From Gaetbulibacter saemankumensis DSM 17032 (GTDB lineage: Bacteria; Bacteroidota; Bacteroidia; Flavobacteriales; Flavobacteriaceae), in assembly GCF_000425645.1 (NCBI RefSeq), contig NZ_KE384430.1:1165492-1229491 (forward strand): 64,000 nucleotides of DNA, given 5' to 3'. This document shows positions 45,851-55,278 of this stretch, one piece after another. Numbering within the stretch: the first letter of the stretch is position 1; every line of letters starts with the position of its first letter. Both the position numbers and the translations under genes were made by a program. The notes beneath the pieces were generated by a model, which worked only from the letters and a program-made list of their open reading frames with translations, had not been told where the DNA came from and ran no database searches.

Positions 45851-46996
45851 ATGGTAATAGAAAGTTATTTCGAATTAATATTACTTATGGGAGGGGTGTT
45901 ATCCTTTCTGTTATCTATGTATCTAATTTTGTATCCAGGAAATTTTTTCCCGAATAGAATTTTAGGAGCATTGGTGTTTTCATGGTCTGTCACCGTATTT
46001 GTTTTTATTCTTCATTCAACAGGTTTTTATAGGCGTAATATTCATCTATATGCCGTTTTTGATGTGTTTACCCTTATGTTCTTTCCTTTAATGTATTTGT
46101 ATTTAAGGAATTATTTGTACAGAGATATTAAACAACCAGGAAGACAGATTTTACATTTTATACCAGCTGTTTTATATCTGTTAGTATTTACGCCATTTTT
46201 TTTACAATCTGCCGAGGCAAAACTTAGAATGGTTGAAGCAGGATTTCCGCACTGGTATTTAGTTTCTCAATCTATTTTTAATATTGTTATAATTTTTCAA
46301 GGCATATTTTATAGTATCTTTTGTTTAAGAACCATTCACCGTTTTCAGTATTTTAGAAAGAAACACTTGTCTAAATTTCAATTGTCCACGCTGGAGTGGT
46401 TGCGCACTTTTGTGTTTATTAATGTGCTTCTTTGGTTGTTTGGTACTACAGGAGCGATTTTAGATATTGCAGGCATCGAGATATTCATCGACCTATTCAA
46501 AGTTTTTTATGCTGGTCTAACCTTATTTACTATTGTTTTAGGAGTTTTTACTATAAGAAGACCGGAGTTGTTTTCGGAGGACGAAGATATCCTTAATTTA
46601 ATACGTGTTAGTAAATCTTATGGAGCTAAAAGTATCACAGATCAAAATAATCAGGATTTTAAGGTGTTGTCTGAATTTATAGAGCGTGACAAGCCATATC
46701 TCAAGAATGATTTAAAAATGCAGGACCTGGTGGAGTCAACAGGAATTACATATAAAAGAATCTCTGAAGTGTTCAATAAAAATTTTAATAAAACCTTTTA
46801 TGAGGTTATGAATGAATACCGGCTCGAGGAGGCTAAGATTTTAATGCGCGATGGATTTCATCGCGATCATACCCTAAGTTATCTTGCCGAAAAAGCAGGA
46901 TTCAATTCCAAAACTACTTTTAATCGCATATTTAAAAAATATACCGATTTAACACCTTCAGATTATATTAAGGCATTAGATGAATCTTCTCACTAA
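45851..46996 (+). CDS. Membrane-bound AraC-family transcriptional regulator
   Basis: 381 residues. About six to seven membrane helices fill residues 8-240; the last about 110 residues carry the AraC DNA-binding domain with two HTH motifs (YLKNDLKMQDLVESTGITYKRISEVFNKNF and LSYLAEKAGFNSKTTFNRIFKKYTDLTPSDYI). Such 7TM-AraC proteins in Bacteroidota sit near the loci they control. It lies directly upstream of the SusC/SusD protease locus on the same strand, so it is its likely regulator. Confidence 0.88.
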   Translation: MVIESYFELILLMGGVLSFLLSMYLILYPGNFFPNRILGALVFSWSVTVFVFILHSTGFYRRNIHLYAVFDVFTLMFFPLMYLYLRNYLYRDIKQPGRQILHFIPAVLYLLVFTPFFLQSAEAKLRMVEAGFPHWYLVSQSIFNIVIIFQGIFYSIFCLRTIHRFQYFRKKHLSKFQLSTLEWLRTFVFINVLLWLFGTTGAILDIAGIEIFIDLFKVFYAGLTLFTIVLGVFTIRRPELFSEDEDILNLIRVSKSYGAKSITDQNNQDFKVLSEFIERDKPYLKNDLKMQDLVESTGITYKRISEVFNKNFNKTFYEVMNEYRLEEAKILMRDGFHRDHTLSYLAEKAGFNSKTTFNRIFKKYTDLTPSDYIKALDESSH

Positions 46997-47423
46997 TTGG
47001 AAGACTCATATTCTTATAAATTACTTCAATTATTTAACATCCTAAGGAAAATAATTTAACTGAAAACAGTTTTAGTACTGTTAACAGTAATTGTGATTTT
47101 AACATTTTTTTTACGTGTTTACTTTTCTTACTAGACTCTAGTTTTTGTCTTTTTTATGCTATAATTAGCATGTGAAACTTTAAGAATGGGCTATGGTTTA
47201 TCTCTAAATTTTAATTTTAAAGGTCTTTAAAATAGCTCTGTGTAAGTTATTGGTTTGTAGTTTTTTAAGCGAATGGTATCATTAGGTAATTCGTTTCAAT
47301 ACATGCAATGGTACTAATAAACACCTAATGGTGCTTTCATTTTTAACTTAATAATTAATTATGCCACGTCGGAACACAAATTTTAACAAAACCTTAAATA
47401 TTAATTAACTAAATTTTAAAATT
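46997..47423. other. 427-base regulatory region before the SusCD locus
   Basis: Contains AACTGAAAACAGTT (47058-47071), the perfect palindrome TACTGTTAACAGTA (47076-47089) and an inverted repeat ATGCTA/TAGCAT around TAAT (47156-47171). No gene or terminator was seen. Confidence 0.45.
47058..47089. promoter_or_regulatory. Paired palindromes, candidate operator
   Basis: AACTG-AAAA-CAGTT and TACTGTTAACAGTA lie 4 bases apart and share the AACAG/CTGTT half-site. Spacing suits binding of a dimeric regulator upstream of the lipoprotein-SusCD locus. Confidence 0.4.
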
Positions 47424-49085
47424 ATGAGAATTAAAACCATGTCCTGTTTTGTCTTAGCAGGAATATTGTCACTTAACAGTTGTGTTAAGGGAGACATTGA
47501 TGATTTACAAAATCAGATTAACGATTTAAATGAGCAAGTTCAGGAACTTGAATCTGCTCAACAACAGGCTTTGTTAGCTGCTATAGCAAAATTAGAAGCA
47601 GATATGGCGAGCTTAAATGCAGAATTAGCTGCAGATCTTGCCTTAATTGAGCAAGAAGTTGAAAATAATGCGAATGCCGTGTATTACGGTAATGTGATTA
47701 CAGAGGCAGATTACGCTGCTTTAGCAGCTCAAGGGGCTACTATTATTACTGGTAAAGTTGTAGTAGCGGGTGATGCTCATGTAACAGCACTTAAAGATGT
47801 GAAGTTAATTGGTAAAAATCTTGAGATTGCCGGAGGTACTGCAATTACCATGGATGCTTTACAAAGTGTTGGAGAGGATTTATTAATTTCTGGAGTTAGT
47901 GGTGCTAACGCTTCTGTTAATTTAGCAGTGCTAACATCTGTTGGTGGAGATGTAGAAATTATGAATAATTCTGGTCTTACTAGTTTTATGGCAGATGAGC
48001 TTGTTTTAGTTTCTGGAGCTCTTATGACTGAAATGAATACAGAATTAGCTGCGCTTTCTGTTGCGAAATTAGACCAAGTTGGAGAGGTTATGATTGATGG
48101 CTATTGGGAAGAGAACCCAGATTATTCAGGTGTAGGTAAGTTGGCTACTTTAGAGTTGTCTGGAGCTAATGTGGAAGGAGATTTCTATGTTAATTATATT
48201 TCTGAAGTTGAAAATTTAACGGTAGGAAATGTAGGTGGAAACTTAAATTGTTTAAATTCTAAAATTGCGAAAATTACCATAGGAGCGACATCAATTGATG
48301 GAGACTTAGTTTTAGAAAATAATTCACTTTTATCAAGTATTGATGTTTTAAACCTTACTAGAATTGAAGGTAAATTAAGCTTAGGCTCTAATACTGATTA
48401 TAATGGAGGTGGATTAGTTGCAATGCCTGCATTTAACGCTTTAACGTACATTGGAGGCAATGTAAGTATTTCTAATAATACGAGCTTAAAAACTTGTGAG
48501 GCTTTCAATAATGTAACCGAAGTAAGAGGTACAAATATTGATTTTTCATCTAACGGAAACCTAGATAATGTAAGTATATTTAATGCCTTGGTAGATACGG
48601 CAAATCCAGCATCGCAATGGGGTGATTTCTCACATGCAAGTATTAATATTTTTGCAAATACCTTCTGGTTTAATGGTTTTGAGTCTTTAAAGGAAGTCCT
48701 TAATGTTAATATTAATGTAGCTAAAACTGCTGGCCAATTTAATGAAGAAACAGGAGAGTTTGAGCCAGGAGGAGATACATCTAAATTAGAAGGTTTTGAT
48801 ATGTTAACCGATCTTTCTACTTTAACTTTAAATATCGGTGAAATAACAAGTTTTGATGCTTTTGGAGCCTTAAATAATTTCAAGAACTACCAAACATACT
48901 TAACGGTATATATGCCGACAGATACTACTGTGGGTATGTGTTCTATGGCACCAATTTTTGCTAAAATTAAAAATGGAGATTTTGACAATTGGAATAATAC
49001 TAGGTTGGCTGTATTTAAATATAACTGGGCTGATCAAGACAGAGATACTGCAATCGACCAGCTTTTAGCTCCTTGTGGAGTATAA
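47424..49085 (+). CDS. Lipoprotein with coiled-coil and L-domain-like beta repeats
   Basis: 553 residues. Cys20 in LSLNSC is the lipidation site. Residues 24-78 are a coiled coil. From about 90 to 470 there are repeated short beta units rich in Leu/Ile/Gly and Asn (GKNLEIAGGTAIT, GGDVEIMNNSGLT, GGNVSISNNTSLKT), which look like a beta-helix or receptor-L-type solenoid. Unknown function; with SusC/SusD it is probably a surface lipoprotein that binds the substrate. Confidence 0.75.
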   Translation: MRIKTMSCFVLAGILSLNSCVKGDIDDLQNQINDLNEQVQELESAQQQALLAAIAKLEADMASLNAELAADLALIEQEVENNANAVYYGNVITEADYAALAAQGATIITGKVVVAGDAHVTALKDVKLIGKNLEIAGGTAITMDALQSVGEDLLISGVSGANASVNLAVLTSVGGDVEIMNNSGLTSFMADELVLVSGALMTEMNTELAALSVAKLDQVGEVMIDGYWEENPDYSGVGKLATLELSGANVEGDFYVNYISEVENLTVGNVGGNLNCLNSKIAKITIGATSIDGDLVLENNSLLSSIDVLNLTRIEGKLSLGSNTDYNGGGLVAMPAFNALTYIGGNVSISNNTSLKTCEAFNNVTEVRGTNIDFSSNGNLDNVSIFNALVDTANPASQWGDFSHASINIFANTFWFNGFESLKEVLNVNINVAKTAGQFNEETGEFEPGGDTSKLEGFDMLTDLSTLTLNIGEITSFDAFGALNNFKNYQTYLTVYMPTDTTVGMCSMAPIFAKIKNGDFDNWNNTRLAVFKYNWADQDRDTAIDQLLAPCGV

Positions 49086-49120
49086 TTAATTTCCCCCTAA
49101 TACTTTAGATTAATAGCTAT

Positions 49121-49190
49121 AATTTCTATGCACCCCTTTTTGGGGTGCTGGAAATTATTAATAAAAAAAATAAGCTCGTTAAACGAGCTT
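49121..49190 (+). promoter_or_regulatory. Two hairpins in the susC leader
   Basis: GCACCCC/GGGGTGC (49130-49136 and 49142-49148) with an outer AATTTC/GAAATT stem, and AAGCTCGTT/AACGAGCTT (49172-49190). The first could terminate or attenuate the preceding lipoprotein gene. The second is followed by a T run only on the minus strand. They lie 51-120 bases before SusC. Confidence 0.55.
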
Positions 49191-49240
49191 CTTGCAAAGA
49201 AAAAAGAAAAATTAAATTACTTAAAACCATCCTTTAAAGA

Positions 49241-52200
49241 ATGAAAAGACTAATAGGCTGCCTAATTATATTCTGCCTAATGGGAGTAAATTATACCTAC
49301 GCCCAATCAGTTAAGGTAGAAGGCCATGTGAATGATGAAAATGGATTGCCCTTGCCTGGGGTTACAATTGTTGTAGAAGGTACAAGCCAAGGATCTATTA
49401 CAGATTTTGACGGTTATTATGAAATGTCTATCCCAAATGGAGAGGCAAAGCTGGTCTTTTCTTATGTAGGCATGCAAACACTTACTGTAGCGGTAAATAG
49501 CAGAAGCGTTGTAGATGTTGTATTACGAGAAAATGTTGAGGCATTAGAATCGGTTATGGTGGTTGCGTATGGTACAACCACAAAAGAAGCGTACACTGGA
49601 GCAGCAGCTGTTATTGATAGCGATATTATCGAAGATCGACCAGTCAGTTCTATGGAAAAGGCGCTTCAAGGTACTACACCTGGTCTTATGGTGTCAAGCG
49701 CTTCGGGACAACCGGGAGCAGGATCGACCATAAGAATTCGAGGTATTGGTTCTTTAAGTGCGGGTAGTGCGCCATTATTTGTTTTGGATGGTATCCCTAT
49801 GTCAGGGTCAATTTCAGATATCAACCCTAATGATATCGATAGTGTTACAGTCTTAAAAGATGCGGCCGCATCTTCACTCTATGGTTCGCGTGCGGCGAAC
49901 GGAGTTATCCTTATTACTACGAAACAAGGAAAAACAGGCACGACCAAAATTAGTTTAAGTGGACAATTAGGTGTGTCAGAGCGAATTTCTAAAGGTTATG
50001 ACCTTATGAATTCAACCCAATTTTATGAGCATTCATGGATGGGGCTATACAATGAAGCTTTATTGAGAGGTGAAACCGTAAACGAGGCACAGGTTTATGC
50101 ACAGAATCAGGTAAAAGCTATAGTGGGATACAATCCTTTTGGAGTAGATAACCCACTAGATAATAATGGTAAATTAATACCAGGCACTCAGGTGCTTACA
50201 AATACAAATTGGAGAGATGAAATTTATAAAAATGGCATCATCCAAACTTACAATTTAAATGTGTCAGGAGGTTCAGACCTTACAAAAGTATTTATGTCGT
50301 TAGGTTACTTTAACGACTCAGGAACCACGATAGGTTCAGATTTTTCGCGTGTTACAAACAAAATTAATGTTTCACATAAAATAAATGATTTCTTAAACGC
50401 AGGGATTAATTCTCATTTATCATATTCAAAAACAAATGCACCGCCAGCAGGTACTGGTGGTGCAAACCCTGTGCGTTCAGCCGAAGTTATTAATGCCGCT
50501 TCTCCTGTTTATGATGGGGCCGGAAATTACGAATGGGGAAACACTGCGATTTTCGATTTTAATCCAGTTGGTCTGGCTGCATTAGATAAATACATATATA
50601 AAACAAAAAGGGCTGTTGTAAACGCCTATTTAGATGTTGATATTTCGCCATCTTTTAAATTTAGAACCTCAGGTGGTATCGATAATAGCTTAGACGATGG
50701 TTTAAACTATTATAATCCCGATCACGGTAATGGGGCTGGAGTTAACGGACGTAGTTCAGCATCCAGATCCGATAATTTAGCTTGGAATATTTCTAATATT
50801 TTAACCTATTCCCGTAAAGGAGATTTGTCATATTTAGAAGTGTTAGCTGGTCAGGAAGCATTAGGAGCCGATTATTCTGTGTTATCGGCTGGAGTAACGG
50901 AATTTTCAATTCCTGGAAAACCAGATTTGGTATGGGGGTCTAAGCCGGAGCAACCAGGTAGTCTCACATCTTCTTGGACTATGGTGTCTTATTTAACCCA
51001 AGTTAAGTACGATTATGATAACCGTTTATATTTATCATCAAGTGCTCGTGTAGATGGAAGTTCTCGTTTTGGAGCAAATAATAAATATGGATTGTTTTAC
51101 TCTTTTGGTGCTGGTTGGAATATTTCAAAAGAACGTTGGATGCCTGAGTTATCCTGGTTAAACAATGCAAAATTAAGAGCAAGTTATGGTACTTCGGGTA
51201 ACAATAGTATTGGGAACTATGCTTCTTTACCTTTATATGGTAGTGGTGCTAATTATGGTGGCTACCCGGGTATAACACCAATACAGTTAGAAAATGCCGA
51301 TTTAAGCTGGGAAAAAATACAAAGTTATAACTTAGGTTTAGAGCTTAGATTGTTCTCGAAATTTGATGCCACCTTCGAGTTTTATAGCCGTAATTCTGAT
51401 GGGCTGCTGTTCTCCAGACCACTGTCTGCGGGAACAGGGATTGGATCTATTCTAACCAATTTAGCAGAAATGGAAAACTCTGGTATCGAAGCATCATTTA
51501 AATATAATTTAATTAACAATGATAATTTTTATAGCTCGATAGGTTTAAACATTTCTACCAATACGAACAAGATCTTAAATTTAACTACCGATCAAATTGT
51601 TTCCGGAACTAAACTTTTGGAAGAAGGTAGTAGTATTTATCAGTTTTATATGCGTGAATGGGCTGGAGTAAATCCAAACAATGGTGAACCTATGTGGTTT
51701 GTAAATGCAGATTCTGATGATAGAGAAGAAAATACATTACCTGCCAGTGCTTTCGAAGATCCATTAGGATCAGGTAAACAAGTAACAAGTAATTATACCG
51801 ACGCAGAAAGAAAGCGTTTGGGTACTTCGTTGCCAAAGGTATTCGGTGGTCTTAATTACGATTTAAGCTATAAGAATTTTGCCCTTAATTTTTATTTCTA
51901 CTATAGTTTAGGAGGTAATGTATATAACAATGATTATGCGGCTAATATGCATGATGGTGTTCAGACGGGATCAAATTTAGCCTTAGATGCAGCAAAGGCA
52001 TGGACACCTAACAATAGATATACAGATGTTCCGAGATATGTGATTAATAATCAAGATCAGTCTAACCAAATGTCTTCCAGATTTATTGAAGATGCTTCAT
52101 TCGTGAGACTTAAGAATATTAATTTTTCGTATCAGTTTCCACAAAAGTTATGTAAAACTATGAAGTTGAATAGTTTAAAGGCCTTTGTTTCCGCAGAGAA

Positions 52201-52318
52201 CATTTTAACTTTTACAAGTTTTAAAGGTTTCGATCCTGAAGTTGCCATTAATGGTACAACCAACAATTATATCCCTGGAGTTAAAACAGTTACTATGGGA
52301 TTAAAATTAGAGCTATAG
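49241..52318 (+). CDS. SusC/RagA-family TonB-linked outer-membrane protein
   Basis: 1025 residues. Signal peptide to about residue 22 (TYAQ), carboxypeptidase-D-like domain with the VEGHVNDENGLPLPGVTIVVEGTSQGSITDFDGYY start (about 25-60), TonB-box region VVAYGTT, plug domain with IRIRGIGSLSAGSAPLFVLDGIP and VLKDAAASSLYGSRAANGVILITTK, then a 22-strand barrel ending in VTMGLKLEL. It forms the import channel with the SusD lid encoded 4 bases downstream. Confidence 0.96.
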   Translation: MKRLIGCLIIFCLMGVNYTYAQSVKVEGHVNDENGLPLPGVTIVVEGTSQGSITDFDGYYEMSIPNGEAKLVFSYVGMQTLTVAVNSRSVVDVVLRENVEALESVMVVAYGTTTKEAYTGAAAVIDSDIIEDRPVSSMEKALQGTTPGLMVSSASGQPGAGSTIRIRGIGSLSAGSAPLFVLDGIPMSGSISDINPNDIDSVTVLKDAAASSLYGSRAANGVILITTKQGKTGTTKISLSGQLGVSERISKGYDLMNSTQFYEHSWMGLYNEALLRGETVNEAQVYAQNQVKAIVGYNPFGVDNPLDNNGKLIPGTQVLTNTNWRDEIYKNGIIQTYNLNVSGGSDLTKVFMSLGYFNDSGTTIGSDFSRVTNKINVSHKINDFLNAGINSHLSYSKTNAPPAGTGGANPVRSAEVINAASPVYDGAGNYEWGNTAIFDFNPVGLAALDKYIYKTKRAVVNAYLDVDISPSFKFRTSGGIDNSLDDGLNYYNPDHGNGAGVNGRSSASRSDNLAWNISNILTYSRKGDLSYLEVLAGQEALGADYSVLSAGVTEFSIPGKPDLVWGSKPEQPGSLTSSWTMVSYLTQVKYDYDNRLYLSSSARVDGSSRFGANNKYGLFYSFGAGWNISKERWMPELSWLNNAKLRASYGTSGNNSIGNYASLPLYGSGANYGGYPGITPIQLENADLSWEKIQSYNLGLELRLFSKFDATFEFYSRNSDGLLFSRPLSAGTGIGSILTNLAEMENSGIEASFKYNLINNDNFYSSIGLNISTNTNKILNLTTDQIVSGTKLLEEGSSIYQFYMREWAGVNPNNGEPMWFVNADSDDREENTLPASAFEDPLGSGKQVTSNYTDAERKRLGTSLPKVFGGLNYDLSYKNFALNFYFYYSLGGNVYNNDYAANMHDGVQTGSNLALDAAKAWTPNNRYTDVPRYVINNQDQSNQMSSRFIEDASFVRLKNINFSYQFPQKLCKTMKLNSLKAFVSAENILTFTSFKGFDPEVAINGTTNNYIPGVKTVTMGLKLEL

Positions 52319-52322
52319 AAAA

Positions 52323-53753
52323 ATGAAAATATTTGCAATGAAAACAAAAGTTATAACCTTAATAAAAGCAGCTTTTCTCTTATTGATCTTCACAGGATGT
52401 GGTCATGATTTTTTAGAGGAGGAGCCTACAGACGCTATTTCAGAAGATGAAGTGTTTGAGTCTTATGTTACGGCCAAAGCCGCATTAATTGGAACCTACG
52501 ATCAATTAAGTAGTTTTAGTTTTGGAGGACTATACAATCCTATTATGGCAGACATAATGGGGGAAGATGTTATGGTAAACTCTGTAAATAACTGGAATTG
52601 GTGGATTGAAGTTTATCAAATGAATTTATTACCAAATTATGTGTATATAAACAATCCTTGGTGGAATGGATATAAATTAATTTATGATACTAATAAAATA
52701 ATAAATAACTCGGTATATATCCCAGATGCAACGTCCGACGAAATTAATGATTTAGTTGGACAGGCAAGAGTTTTACGTGCCTACACCATGCTGAAATTAG
52801 CACAAATGTACAGTTCGGCCTATGCAAAGGATCCACAAACGCCTTCTATATTGTTACCTACGGGTGATGAGGAAGATATTTATACAGGATTTAAGAGAGA
52901 GCGCTTATCGGATGTTTACGATTACATTGAAGGAGATCTTACAGCGGCGGCAAATCAGTTAAAAGAAAATGATGATAAAGGCTTTTTTGATCGTCGTGCT
53001 GCAAATGCTTTATTGGCAAGGTTATATCTGGATAAAGGGGAATGGGCTTTAGCCAGAGATCATGCGAAATTGGCATATGAGGGCTTAACTTTAATGGATG
53101 TTAACGAAATGTACTCCGGATTTAGTACCAGAAATTCAGAAACGATCTATACTATAGCGTATACTCAAGAGGATAATAATACCTACTTAACATTACCTTC
53201 ATTTTACTGGCCGGTTGGCGGGTATAGTTCCATGCGTGCTAATAAGGATTTTGTTGCGGAATTCAGTACGGCCGATTACAGAAAAGGGTTCTTCCTGAAA
53301 ATTGATGATATAGATCCAGATAGATTTTTAATTGTAAAATTTGGACACAATAACTCAGTAGGAAATGCAGAACGAATCTGCATCCGTGCATCAGAAATGT
53401 TATTGATTGAAGCTGAATGTGAAGCAGAATTAGAAAATTACACACAAGCGCAGGATGCTTTATATAAAATACAAAGACGCTCTAACCCAGGAGTTATAAA
53501 AAGTACAGCTACGGGTCAGGAATTAATAGATCAGGTTTTATTGGAAAGAAGAAAGGAATTGTTTGGAGAAGGATTTAGATGGCAGGATATTAAAAGAAGA
53601 CAATTGCCATTTCACAGAGATGGAGATCATTGGGTTAAATTGTCTTTTGGCCCACAAGATGCTGATTATTATAAAATGACCTTCCCGATTCCTCAATCTG
53701 AAATTGATGCTAATGATATGCTTGAAAATTCGGATCAAAATGTAGGGTATTAA
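52323..53753 (+). CDS. SusD/RagB-family substrate-binding lipoprotein
   Basis: 476 residues; a second ATG at 52338 is an equal start candidate. Lipobox LIFTGC gives Cys26 (or 21). The SusD pattern is seen: FLEEEPTDAISEDEVFES, AKAALIGTYDQL, QARVLRAYTMLKLAQMYSSAY, then RRANALLARLYLDKGEW, and VLLERRKELFGEGFRWQDIKR near the end. It caps the SusC channel. Confidence 0.94.
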   Translation: MKIFAMKTKVITLIKAAFLLLIFTGCGHDFLEEEPTDAISEDEVFESYVTAKAALIGTYDQLSSFSFGGLYNPIMADIMGEDVMVNSVNNWNWWIEVYQMNLLPNYVYINNPWWNGYKLIYDTNKIINNSVYIPDATSDEINDLVGQARVLRAYTMLKLAQMYSSAYAKDPQTPSILLPTGDEEDIYTGFKRERLSDVYDYIEGDLTAAANQLKENDDKGFFDRRAANALLARLYLDKGEWALARDHAKLAYEGLTLMDVNEMYSGFSTRNSETIYTIAYTQEDNNTYLTLPSFYWPVGGYSSMRANKDFVAEFSTADYRKGFFLKIDDIDPDRFLIVKFGHNNSVGNAERICIRASEMLLIEAECEAELENYTQAQDALYKIQRRSNPGVIKSTATGQELIDQVLLERRKELFGEGFRWQDIKRRQLPFHRDGDHWVKLSFGPQDADYYKMTFPIPQSEIDANDMLENSDQNVGY

Positions 53754-53764
53754 AAAAGAAAAAT

Positions 53765-55243
53765 ATGCTGAAAAAGAAAAGACTAGATATAATAAAATTA
53801 AAGCATCTTATTAGTAGTTGCAGTATGCTACTGCTAATAGCTATGCTTGCATATACCTGTGCCCCGGATGAGGATCCACTGCAATTAAACCCTAATGGCG
53901 GGCCAAGTTTTGTTGATATCGAGAATGAAGGCTATGTAATACAATTAAATGCCATACCAGTTAAACCACCTTTAGTTGGTACCTGGCGCATATATATTGG
54001 CGAGAATGGCCGTTTTGAAGATATTCATGATCCAAAAACTTTGTTTTATGGTGAACCTGGAGAGACTTATACTTTAGGTTGGGAAATTAGCGACGGAGAT
54101 AATTATAAGGCATCAAGTATTACGGTGTCTTTTAAACCTCTGAATCCAGTGATTATTACACCTAAAGCAGATGCGGATACATTAAAAAATAACGTGTCGG
54201 CTTATTTAAAGGCCGAAGCGCCAAAATTTGGAGCCAGCGGTAAATGGGAAGTTATAAGTGGTGATGGTAGAATAGAAAATGCCGAGAACTTCAAAGCCGA
54301 ATTTATTGGCAAGGAAAAGTCGGAATATAAAATACGTTGGACTTTAAGTTACGGTTCTAAAGCGGTTTTTAAAGAAGTAGATTTTGTAACCGATGTTCTT
54401 AATGCTTATGCCGGACCAGACCAATTAGATATTAAGAATGAAAAAGGGGTTACAGATAAGTATTTTACTTTAGAAGCCTATCTGCCTGCAGGAGCAACTG
54501 CAGAATGGGAAGTGGTTAAAAATGCTGAAGTAGCCACAGTTTATAATGCTGGTAATCCGAATTCTTTAATTAAAGGCGTGGCCGATTCACTTTACACTCT
54601 AAAATGGAAAGTCATGCTAGATACATACACGTCTGTTGATAGTGTCGATATTAGATTCCGTGGTAAATGGGGTATGTTTAAAGATACACGCGATAATCAA
54701 ACGTATCGTTATGCCGAAGTAAACGGGCTGGAATGGATGGCCGAAAACTTTAATTATGCCGCCGATCCAGGTAATGGTTCTTGGTATTACGGGCATGCTT
54801 TTCGAGCAATTATTGAAGATGGTTATCCTTTAGAAACTAAAGAAGACCGAAAAAAGTACGGTCGTGTTTATTCTATTTTTGCTGCTAAAGATTATGCTCC
54901 GGAAGGTTGGCGATTACCAACAGCAACAGAAGTAGGCGATTTAATTGTGTCTCAAGGAGGAACATTATATGCTAAAGATAAATTAGAAGAGGGAGGCCCT
55001 ACTGGACTAGATTTAGGTTATCCAGGGTATTTGGAGTTCTCAAGTTCTTCCGATCCGGCTTTTCGAAATGTGTTTAGAGGGCAAGATATAACAGGTTTGT
55101 ACTGGACGGATACTTATGTAGATTATAACGATACAAGTGTTGCTTTATCGCTTACTAAAAATGGGGAATCCATAGATTCAGCCATTTTATTTGCGAGTTA
55201 CTATGCCTTACCTGTAAGATATGTTAGAGACATTCAAGATTAA
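53765..55243 (+). CDS. FISUMP-domain lipoprotein
   Basis: 492 residues. Lipobox LAYTC (Cys32). Repeated beta-sandwich modules of about 80 residues occupy about 40-310 (GTWRIYIGENGRFED, KWEVISGDG, AEWEVVKNAE). The C-terminal FISUMP (TIGR02145) domain at about 315-490 starts YRYAEVNGLEWMAENFNY, with YGRVYSIFAAKDYAPEGWRLPTATE and YWTDTYVD. It sits between SusD and the protease, 11 bases from SusD. Its role is probably to bind the substrate on the cell surface. Confidence 0.8.
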   Translation: MLKKKRLDIIKLKHLISSCSMLLLIAMLAYTCAPDEDPLQLNPNGGPSFVDIENEGYVIQLNAIPVKPPLVGTWRIYIGENGRFEDIHDPKTLFYGEPGETYTLGWEISDGDNYKASSITVSFKPLNPVIITPKADADTLKNNVSAYLKAEAPKFGASGKWEVISGDGRIENAENFKAEFIGKEKSEYKIRWTLSYGSKAVFKEVDFVTDVLNAYAGPDQLDIKNEKGVTDKYFTLEAYLPAGATAEWEVVKNAEVATVYNAGNPNSLIKGVADSLYTLKWKVMLDTYTSVDSVDIRFRGKWGMFKDTRDNQTYRYAEVNGLEWMAENFNYAADPGNGSWYYGHAFRAIIEDGYPLETKEDRKKYGRVYSIFAAKDYAPEGWRLPTATEVGDLIVSQGGTLYAKDKLEEGGPTGLDLGYPGYLEFSSSSDPAFRNVFRGQDITGLYWTDTYVDYNDTSVALSLTKNGESIDSAILFASYYALPVRYVRDIQD

Positions 55244-55278
55244 TATTTCAATTTGAGAGATAATAAAAAATTGAGAAC

